This document shows positions 35,301-44,700 of a stretch of 64,000 nucleotides of DNA, piece by piece; the stretch's first letter is position 1, and each line of letters begins with the position of its first letter. Below the pieces are notes generated by a model. That model made no database searches, had not been told where the DNA came from, and saw only the letters and a list, made by a program, of their open reading frames with translations. The position numbers and the translations under genes are program-made. Source of the DNA: Psococerastis gibbosa (Eukaryota > Arthropoda > Insecta > Psocodea > Psocidae); NCBI GenBank assembly GCA_963971405.1, contig OZ020488.1, positions 32,507,089 to 32,571,088 of the forward strand, read 5' to 3'.

Positions 35301-38265
35301 GTGACATTTTACGTAATTCCCCTCCACCTTGTGGCCCCATAAGTCCGATAAACCTTCCAGTAATCTAGCTGGCAGTTTCCATGTTGCGGGACCCAATTTG
35401 GCCTCAGCTTAATTTCTTGCAAATAGGCCTAGGGGTGTTTCAAAATGATTAGGCTATATTCGGAATAAGTTGTACTATATTCGGCTAAGTTGTACATAGG
35501 CGGCAATTTCACCGGCGAGTTTACTTCATTTGTGATTTGAGATTTTTTGTGTTTTGGCCAAACCGGAGGGGGTCACGTGACTGGCTTGGAAATTTCTTTG
35601 CAGGGGGTTCCTAATTCCCGTTTTAATTCGCAGGGGTATAGTAATAATCGATCCGAGGGACTATTATACGCGTAGACATGCTTATACTATTCGTTCTACC
35701 TAAAATTACTATTACATTAGGTCTAATGGGTGCATGAAGCATTTAAAGACATACCTTTAATGGCGAAAGAATCATTGATATTATTGATCAAATATTAAGG
35801 AGGCTAAGGAGGAATTGAAAAATTATACCCTTTACGTCTTTTAAATTCGATTTAGCATAAGTATTCGCAAAAGGCTTAGGCATAAGATTGGCATAATAGA
35901 ATACCGTACATATATAGATAACATGTAGATAAATATTAAAGATAAAGGTTTAATATCTGAACCGTAATTAAGTTAAGTTTTTCAAACGGAAAGCAACTTC
36001 CAAGGCTGTAACTAAAACTAACTAAAGCTACCTCTATTTTCAGGCAGTGATGCCCCATGCCTACTTGTCCCAAGGCTATGGAGCAACGGAGCTAGGTGGG
36101 CCTATCACTTTTACACCTCCAGGAGGGGACCAACTATCTTTGGGAAAACTCAACCCCAATGCGAAAGCAAAGGTGAAGAAATTATTATAAGTATCATTAT
36201 ATATCGTATTAAGTAAATATGAAACACCCAAAAGTAGTGTCACTGACATTGGGCTGTTTTATAGGTGCCCATTCCACCGACCGGCTAGGGCTATTTACAA
36301 AAACGGTGACGTGGTAGCAGACATTCAAGACTTAGGCGGGGTTTCCATCGATCTCGCATTGCAGAATGCAAATGACATTGACGGAAATGTTTGTTTTTCT
36401 TTTTATAGAAATCTATTAAAATGTTTTTAATTAACATATCCCATGAAGCCATTGTTTAATTTTAGTTTGTTTGTTTGTGATTTTAGTCTATGATCATTGA
36501 TCAATTTTAACTATGGCATAGAGGAAGAGGAAAATAAACATTTCCGTCAATTCTGCAATGCGAGGTCGGTGGAACCTCCGCCTAAGTCTTGAATGTCTGC
36601 TACCACGTCACTGTTTTTGTAATAGTATTGTAGTATTGTAGGCAATAGATCCAATAGGAGTAATTGAGGGGTCGAACGAAACATTTTTTGTCCAGTTAAA
36701 TAGCTAATAATGCACTAAATATCGTATTGACATAAAATTTTGGAATTATAGAGATTTCATGAATACATCTGATTCTTTCCGTGTCAAAAACTAGTTAAAT
36801 CTATAAGAGATGCAAATTTTTGTGTCAAGTGGAACGCGAAACCTAGCCTATAAAACTCCTGTTCATCAAACTCGACCGAACCTGCAGAAATGTAACCAGT
36901 CCTATGCAAACATGTTAAAAACTTAAAAATTAGAATGTAAATCTTTTGATGTATGGTCTTCTTAAGGTTGTTGACAGAGATACGGGAGAACTACTAGGAG
37001 TGCTAGAGGAAGGCGAAATGTACTGCTATGCTCCAAGCATTATGACCTGCTACATAAGTAACAAAATGGCAACTAAAGAGGCATTAGGGGAAGAGGGGTG
37101 GTACCGCACCGGGGACGTTGGCAAATACACTGCTGATGGGACATTTTATATAACTGGCCGAGCAAAGGAGCTTATGAAGGTCGACAACCATCAAGTAAGT
37201 GTCGCATGTGGTTGGTTGTTAATTCTACCCACCCGTGAAAATGGAATACCGCAAGGGTATCTTCCAGATGGACAGATCTGACCGAAATTTTGTTGGATAC
37301 AACTGAGACGGCGTTTCCACCGACCTCATTTGTGAAATCTACCATGATATTGACGTGGTAGAAGACATTAAAGACAGTCTAAAAATGTCTGCTACCACGT
37401 CAATATCACGGTAGCTGGCACAATCGAGGTCGGTGGAAACGCCGTCATAACAACGGTTCAATAAAAGTAAAATCAAATGCGTTCTTCCTCCTGTGCTGTT
37501 AATATAACGATTCACCATGGCCAACCCTTGTTCGAATACCAAAATTATGTGTAGGCTATAGAATATAGATGACCGACAACGGCCGCTTCTACATAGGTCT
37601 GAATTTTAGCACCACCCACCCGCAGCGTCATAAACCGAACATAAAATTTAAAAAAAAAAAAAAAATAGGCTTAGACTATTTTTTTTTGTGAGTTTTCTAG
37701 AGCCGTAGAAGATTGCTCATTCAAAAATCTTCCTTGCAGATTGCACCAGCAGAAATCGAAGCAGTAATAGCTCAGGTGGCAGGAGTAAGTGAAGTCGTGG
37801 TCGCTGGCATTAATGTGGACGAGAATACTTTGCCAATGGCACTGGTAGTACGAATGGAAGGATCCACCGTTACAGCAGAAGACGTTATTGAAGCGGTTGA
37901 AGGTATTTTACCCTGCTTGATGAAGTTCGTTCTAATAGTTCTAGTAAAAGGTCTAATAATGCGTTCAACTCAAATCCTTCCTAACTTGAAAATCGTTTAA
38001 ACGATAAATTGTTTTTTTAAAATGTTTTTTTCCCCTAAAATTTACGAAAAGTCCATTAATTAAAAATTAAAGAGAGTGATCGCTAAATTAAGTCAAAAAT
38101 AATTTAGTTGCCCCATTTTTTTCAGGAACCCTTTCTGAATTCAAGCAACTACGAGCTGGCGTTTATTTCATAGACAACATCCCCAAAACCAATACTGGAA
38201 AAATTAAGAGAACGCTAGCTCAAAAACTTGGAGAAGAATTGTACAATGGCTCTCATGCGGCATAA
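29326..38265 (+). CDS. Acyl-CoA synthetase, tandem paralogue (exons 2-10)
   Basis: Exons: 29326-29533, 30981-31114, 31934-32124, 33796-33955, 34833-34973, 36044-36172, 36967-37194, 37740-37902 and 38126-38265. All phases agree. Exons of 208, 134, 141, 129, 228 and 163 bp are identical in length to those of the copy at 12706, so the two are tandem duplicates. Motifs: P-loop SSGTTGLPKG, YGATE, YRTGD, GRAKELMK with the same VDNHQ hinge, and the C-terminal lysine in NTGKIKRT. All catalytic blocks are intact, so an active acid-CoA ligase is expected. The product ends GSHAA, without a PTS1 signal. The first coding exon (about 37 residues in the paralogue) was not found between 18.2 and 29.3 kb. It may have diverged or lie in the repeat-rich stretch after the hAT element. 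Confidence 0.92.
29700..30830 (+). repeat. Interspersed repeat family E, copy 2, split by a solo LTR
   Basis: It matches family E at 4045-4720: gaagcaaactatcaaggggg, then ttgacaacgactacaataca, gagccgtttttagg and tgggacctcacaaggtgtaa. The order resumes after 30751 with ttgaaatcgaaaattcccac and catcaca. It lies in intron 2 of the third synthetase. Confidence 0.7.
30227..30746. mobile_element. Solo LTR (520 bp) with 5-bp target duplication
   Basis: It begins tgtcacactccgaatacc and ends tagggcgtaaca, the TG...CA form of an LTR. The flanking 5 bases, atctg, are duplicated exactly at 30222-30226 and 30747-30751, and the disrupted family E repeat is restored if one copy is removed. No internal coding region is present, so it is a product of LTR-LTR recombination. 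The orientation is not known. It is unrelated in sequence to the LTRs at 54716 and 59649. Confidence 0.85.
31500..31705 (-). repeat. tRNA-derived SINE, family A, copy 3
   Basis: Read on the minus strand it gives gtagagtagtggtacggact, ccgaaaggttgttggttcga and gtccgacacttcctacattt, then the body with gagagggctttatagcc. It is very similar to the copy at 41430. It ends about 230 bp before exon 4 of the third synthetase. Confidence 0.8.
32393..32844. repeat. Nonautonomous hAT element with internal tandem repeat (452 bp)
   Basis: The ends are CAGAGGCGG and CCGCCTCTG, flanked by the exact 8-bp duplication gttaacaa (32385-32392 and 32845-32852). The inside is about 2.6 copies of a roughly 125-bp unit containing atgcgtaaaa and tctcctgggggagaccccc. 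There is no coding capacity. It lies in intron 4 of the third synthetase. Confidence 0.88.
33543..33737. repeat. MITE with 25-bp perfect terminal inverted repeats
   Basis: The left end gttgcctattagcaaaagca is exactly complementary to the right end tgcttttgctaataggcaac, and the match continues for five more bases inward. The interior is AT-rich and noncoding. No clear target duplication was seen. Confidence 0.8.
34214..34280 (+). repeat. Repeat family G, copy 1
   Basis: The block gtggacctcctgattatagagg followed by accacttggggaacatagta and aagtcac recurs at about 62973-63035 with a few changes. No function is recognised. Confidence 0.55.
34285..34513 (+). mobile_element. Internally deleted relative of the 18-kb hAT element
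   Basis: It carries a match to the left subterminal region (gggaaattggaacg, catgacattaatga) joined directly to the right end (ggaatattcgtctaagggtg, then ccaacccggcactg). The whole transposase is missing, and the left terminus is also lost. The right end is intact, so it is a decayed nonautonomous copy or sister family. Confidence 0.75.
35105..35290 (-). repeat. tRNA-derived SINE, family B, copy 2
   Basis: On the minus strand the head reads gatttggtgcagtggttagc, then taccaccccgacaaggtgga and gactcgagttcgaatccagt, with recognisable box A and box B. The head is followed by a tail shared with 8040-8190. It is not a functional tRNA gene: the acceptor arm does not pair. Confidence 0.7.
36264..36623. 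repeat. Composite PIF/Harbinger-like MITE, copy 8, 3' truncated
   Basis: The left terminus is ggtgcccattccaccgaccg. The nested inner termini ggcggggtttcc and ggaacctccgcc are present. The outer right arm ends after cactgtttttgtaa, so about 30 bp including the right terminus are missing. It is in intron 7 of the third synthetase. Confidence 0.85.
37307..37446. repeat. PIF/Harbinger-like hairpin MITE, copy 5 (140 bp)
   Basis: The ends are gacggcgtttccaccgacct and its complement, with the core tattgacgtggtag. There is no clear duplication at the flanks (tga and ata). It is in intron 8 of the third synthetase. Confidence 0.85.
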
Positions 38266-38455
38266 TTTCATGCATTTGACAGTAGTCTGTTGGCGTGCAG
38301 CAAATCGCATTTTGAAGAATGCAATTTATTTTTCGCATAATCATTGGTACTTAATGTTAAGAAAAGAAAAATAATTTACTGTATGTCTGTATAGTATGCG
38401 TATATTGTATCATAATATATATAATCATATTATGAATGATAATTCTAGTCAAGAA

Positions 38456-38461
38456 AATAAA
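38456..38461 (+). terminator. Poly(A) signal for the third synthetase
   Basis: aataaa lies 191 bp after the stop codon at 38265, in the convergent gap with the PGRP gene. Confidence 0.5.
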
Positions 38462-38701
38462 ATTTCCACTGTGATATTTCGTTGATTTAGTAGCCTTGCC
38501 CAATGCCAACGATCCCATGAATTTTCGGACATTATTGATTTTGTTTCTGCATGAACTTTTGGGCCATTGGCAAACTGGTATACATCCTCGATGTCAACAT
38601 ACACCGGTTGCAAGCTAAGACAAGCTCACCATTGGCACAATGTAACAGGCGTAAGCATGACTTCACCAAGTTTGGGTTCGAGTCAATCTCCGTTTCAACA
38701 A

Positions 38702-38707
38702 TTTATT
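38702..38707 (-). terminator. Possible poly(A) signal overlapping the PGRP stop codon
   Basis: On the minus strand the stop and signal read TGAATAAA: the last base of TGA is the first base of AATAAA. Another AATAAA lies further downstream at about 38331, so which is used is open. Confidence 0.4.
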
Positions 38708-41700
38708 CAATGTTTGCCTTCCAAATAAGGAGACATTGTAGGTTTGCAGCTGGAGTCAAGACCTGCGTGATGCAGACGTGTTAAATTCTTGGGAGGATTT
38801 TCCTGAAAATGTTCCCATTGGGAGATGATTGAGTACACGTTTCTACCAGGACTAAGTGTTTGTGTCGTCTGGTTGTGCGCTACGAGAATGTAATTTTTTG
38901 CCAAATGACAATCGGCTACACCTCTTTTGAGAAGCTCTATGACAGCATCCATCTGGCTGGGTGTCGGCACTTCGTATACGGAGAAATCGCCAATCAAATT
39001 GACATCAATATTTCGGTTGCCTACGAACCCTCCAATCGAGCTTCTGATCCCCCACCCTCTTCCTTCGTAGATATAACCATCGCCCCCAACCTAAAACAAA
39101 ATTTAAATATAGAAATAATTTGTTAATGAGGATGAAAGCATGAAGAAAAATTCACGCACACTTTCAGAAAAACGAATGAAAAATTTCAACTTAAATAAAT
39201 AAATAAATAAATATATATTTCTGTTCAATTATACAATAAAGTAATCGACAAGAAAGTATAAAGTAAAATTGTAACATCGTCAGAAAATCTCGTCTTAGAA
39301 ACAATTAAATTTTAGCTCTTCCCGTGAATTCAACTTTTATGTTAACATTGTCAATTGATATTTAAAATTAACTATTAAATGGAGAAATTGCATGAAGAAT
39401 GAAATAACTTAATAAAATAAAAATTAAGTGGCCATCCATAGGAAAATTGAGAATATAGCAATATTGGCACGTTACGATACTTCATTAATTCATAGCCAGC
39501 CTAATCAGTGATACGGGCCTACGTCACGATGTCGCTATCCTCTAAAACGTGTCCCATCTAGTACATTACTTGAAGGATTCATATATTAAGGGCTTATTAT
39601 CCTCATCTCAAGACCCTTTAGGGACATTAACGTAATTCACGCATAACCCAAATCGAAACACATCAATCAGGTGCTAAAAATTGTTAACACAAGAGGAAAA
39701 AATAATTATCAATATAAGCCTGTAGGTATTGCAGTTTAATTGTACAAACCATAAAACTGAAGGCAATGTCAGCTAACGGGGGGCTACGCGACAAATGGTC
39801 CTGAAAAAAACAAAAACTGTAAAACGAACTGTCTTTTACTCAAATTCAGGGTGTTTAGGCGACTAGCGACATTCTTATAGGGAACGTCCTCCATTGAATT
39901 TGAAAAAAAAAAACTTAATGGCAAACCAAAAATGCACTGCACCATCCCCGATCGTAGTGATTAGCCTTGTACAAAACATTGGTGGATGTCTTGAAAAAAG
40001 ATAATGTCTTAAGAGGACATGCTAAGTAGAAAATTATCACCTCAAAATTTGTTGTTTTTATTGACTTTTTAATTTTTAATTAATTAATAAAGCAAGTTAT
40101 AAAAAGATTTGGCTGATGTAAGTTGTAAGACTACTTCATAATAGGAAATATGAATTAGTTGGTACCTTAGTTCTTTCATAAAAACCAGTGGGGACTAAAA
40201 TCTGGGGTTTTTGAAGAAAAAAAAAACTAAAAGTAAAAATACCCGATTATATGATGCACGAAGTAGTTTTCTACAACTTAAATGAGCCAAATTGTTAATA
40301 ACTTGCTGAGTTCAAGAAAAAAAAGAAAAGAAAAGTAGTTAATTTTGGGATGTCAATTTTCTACGTAGCATATCCTCTTAACGATTATATTTTGGGGTTT
40401 ACCAACTCTAGTTATTATACAAAGTTTTATTAAAACACTAATTTATTGTTTGTTCATTGTACACATTAAATGTGTGACAGAAATTGTTAGGTGAAGACAT
40501 GATGGTTAAATATCACATTATTTTGACCAATGTATTCCTTGTTCAATCAGATAATAATTGTGCCCCGGAAACGGAAATACAGGATCTAGAAGGACGCTAA
40601 CGGGCAACAAGAGAAGAGCTGTTCGTTAATTTTCCCGGGCTTTTTCAGATTTTATCACTGCAGACTATTAAAGTTGACTACGCGACCACGATAGAATGGT
40701 ATTTTGTTAATTCGAAAACTTGCATAAGCGGAACACCGAGTATATTCGATTCAAAGTGATTCAAATGTCATCCTATCGTGGTCGGGCAGTAATTTGTTTC
40801 ATTGTACTATGATTAGTATAGATAATGATTAGGAAAAAGGCAAACCTTTTGTGTTTCTCGAACGATTTGTTGACAAGTTGCAGTATCGTAGCAGTACGGG
40901 CCAGCCGTGTGCGAGATTACGACAAATGGCACGGGTTCAACGATAGCAAGTTTACTGGAAGCGTTTAGTCCATGCCACTGTTGCTTACTGAAAAATAAGT
41001 GGCTCTCATCTCCAACAAACTGCCGCTCAGAATCGGAGCTCACAACGGTAGTACTGGTCTCAACTGCAAAATAAATGTAATGCATATTATGCTGTTTGAG
41101 TTAGTGATGGACGGTCCCTCCGATATTTTGTATTTTCAATGTTTTTTCAGTCAAGCCCTCTGTTCGGTTCGGTTTCGATCCAGTTTTTTGGTAGAATTTA
41201 TCACTAGGATGAAAACATATAGTTTCTATTTAGATTTTTATTATTAGTTCCAGCATTAGACGAAATTATGCTACAAGTAGTATGAAGTAGGGCATGCCAT
41301 TAAGCAGCTGAAGAATGGCAAAGCACCACGAAATCCATGGTGGTGTCATGAAGCTCTTGGATGTTGTAGAAATTCGAAAGGTGAGCAGACTACCAAGTAA
41401 CCAGTAGAATGCCAGTAGAATTTGTCAAGACAAGTAGAGTAGTGGTACGAACTCTGACTTTCACCCGAAAGGTTGTTGGTTCGAGTCCTACACTTCCTAC
41501 ATTTTCTGGCCATGCTTCGGAGGGCATGTAAAGCAGGCGGTTCCAAGACTTCCAAGTTGAGTGTAAGAGAGGGCTTTATAGCCCTAACTCCACTAGGTTG
41601 GCTTAGTAATAGAACAAAAAAAGTCCTTATTTATTTAATGCCTGCATACATCTCGTGAAGTATAAATTCAGGAATAATAATATTAGTTTGCCCTTTTATC

Positions 41701-44700
41701 AGACCAATAATAATATACTATTCTTGACTTCATGACTAACTGTAAACATTTTATTTCTCTGAGGGGCCGTGGTCGATATGAAAGTGAACTTCCAAAAGTT
41801 TCATCAACATCTCGCAACGGAGCCACCGAGGTATAACCTTCGAAGTCCGCAGCGCCACTGGAGATGTCAACCGCTGATGTTGACGAAACGTTCGTTTTCA
41901 TATCGACCAGCCCGGATTCTACTGGTTCTTCATATGACTCCGGCCGTGAAAGCCTTTACAGTTACTGACTGCTAAATGCTATGCACAGCAGTGGGAAATT
42001 GCATAAAGACTGGCCGACATCAAACTTCGTGGCTCCACCAAAGAAACCCAATGCTAAGCATTAAAAGCACAGAACGATCAGCTTGGAGAGTCATACACTA
42101 AAAATATTTCTGAAAATCATTTTAACAAGAATATATCGGCAATGCGATGTGAAAATAGTGGCAGAACAGTTCGGCTTTAGGAACGGGTTCGGCACCCGAC
42201 ATGCATTGTTTGACTCCAAGATACAAATTGCCATGATGATCGCCAATCTTTGCTAGAAGAGGCATATAAAGAAGAAGGTGTCTTAGCTTGGATCATGAAG
42301 TACAGCCAACTTTATGGCACACTAATAAGAACCTAATATCGTTTATCTTTTTATCAGTCGGAAAAATTGCATTACCGTAAAACTGTACAAAGACGTTAAT
42401 TGGTTAATTCATTCTGTACGAAGCAAGTTTTACACTCAAGTTGATTAATTAACTATCGAGGGCTTCCTATGGACCCATAGGTCCCGTAGATCATTAAAAC
42501 TAGACTTATTCCTAGATTGATTTTTCAACATACCTATGGCAGTTAGCGAGACAGCTATGGCAGTTATAATTGCAGCCACTGCCATGCTTCCAGCTATCCA
42601 GAATATAAGAGGCAGCCCTAGAAATTTTATAGCTATGAGATCTTTTATGATAGGCAGCGTTGAGTAAGTCGCTGTTTTGTTCGTTGCAGCAGTATTCTTT
42701 GTAGTAAGTTTAGAACCTGAAAATAAAAATAATTCCGTTATGTTTAACTAAATGTTAAATCAAATTTATGCTTGGGAAACCAACCTGTTTGGTTTGGTTA
42801 CACCTATAGCATGATTCCGCAGAAACATTATTTTTAGTCATTTTCATAAAAATTGAGTCTTTTTTAATTTTTCCCCCAGAACCAAACTATCAACGGGCAT
42901 TACATATAACATTAACTACAACTATAATATATCATATGTGAATTTAAAGAAAATCGTTGTTGGAGCAGTTATTGAGGGAAAACTTTTAAACCGTTTTTTT
43001 TTTTTAGTTTTTGGAGGGGAAAATCTCCCAAAATTGAGTAGGCCTACGCCCAAAATAAATAAATAAATAACCGTCGAGATTTGTTTTTGAACGTACATGC
43101 CAAATTTCATCAAAACCCACCGAGAAGTTTGCCCACAAATCGTAAAAACCAGTCAACTTCGAGTCAAGTACCCCAAAGAATTTTTATCAACACTAACAAT
43201 TCAAAAGATATATTTTTCCGCGGGGGAACCATCGAATATCGATGAAGGAATAATGTCTCTATAATTTCTAATAAAAGTGAATGACATCTAAGACGGGTGG
43301 CCTTCCTTATCGATCAACAGGCATGTTCCAGATTAGCGGAAATGATTATTAAACGGCAACAAACTACCTTTATGAAATCAGTGTCGTCAGGAACAACAAT
43401 TTCAATATTTAGTCAACCCAGGGAATAAGCAATTAAAAATTTTAGACTGCAAATGTGTATAGGCTTAATACGCAGTAAGCCAGTAAACGTAGCCTTTGAC
43501 TTAAAATGCAAATCACAACCAAATTGCATCTGATTGGATAGTATAGTTTTTATCTCGAGACAAAGCCAGATTATTCCGATTTCATAAACGATTGGACAAT
43601 TCTTAGGCTAATCATTTATTATGTATGCTGTGGATAATGTTATCAAAAATATTTAACGGAAGACATATTACTGCTATACTTACTGAATAATTTCTTAAAT
43701 TACAAGTTTTAATAGGATAGGTGATTTTATGCTAAGAAGCACAAGAAAGAGTGACGCTAGACATTACGGGCGACTCTTACCAACTGCCCGAAAAATTTGT
43801 CGGCTGCTTCATGTTACATCCGGTAACATTTGTGGCACATGGTTGGAGCTACCCTTCGTCCATCATTTAAATTTTATTTTCTGGTTAGCATCAAAACAAT
43901 ACTTTATAGTCTAATTGTTCACCTTTTGATATGTCACTAACGTCGTTTTAATTTCATTTCTGTCGCTCAGAATAGAAGAATAGGTATGCACTTTAGATTT
44001 GAAATTTTTGGCAATTGTACTTTCAGATACAATAGGAGGGAAAAAGTCTTATAAGTGTTGGCAGTTTAGTGTAAGAAAGGGCCATTGGCCCTAACTACGC
44101 TGTTCAATAAAGACGATTTATTATTATTAAGTGAAAACATCAAATAAAATATCAAACGAAGAGCTGTAAAAAGTATCAGCACAAACAGAATAAACTTTTA
44201 ACTTACATCGAAATAAGCAGCCTGGCAACCCTTCAGCTCACCATAGGATGGAACATTTCAAAGTTTTGTGACACGTTTTGTTGCAATCACAGAATCGGAG
44301 TAATAATTACATTTTGGCACATTGAGAAAATATTTATTTTATGTCCCTAGCTAAGCTACTTGTCAGAGTCAGGTCTATCTTTACGATAACTATCGAACGT
44401 ATCACGAACACACTCATAGCCTGCTAACCTACCTGTGCATGCCCCATCCAAGCAAACGATCAGTGACTGTCTTAGGCCTTGATCGCTCACAACTAAAATT
44501 ATTTCAGGCATTGTTGCATGTAGGGTACCTAGTTCTACAATAATTCTGTACTTGCGGCTTACTTGTTTACATTGGAAAAAGTTACCCTGAAGAAAAATAT
44601 TTCCACTGCATGTACTGAATAATATATGTTATTGTACCATACACGACAGCGAATACACAATAACTGACCGCTTTCATTTTATTCTAATATTAATTTAAGC

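Noticed and set aside
39927..39965. 13-codon in-phase candidate for the missing PGRP exon
   Set aside because: Weak acceptor and donor, and it lacks the DIGYN core; kept only as a possibility.
39121..40845. Extra PGRP exon hidden in the last intron
   Set aside because: Scanning the minus strand gave no WxDxGYNF-like coding stretch.
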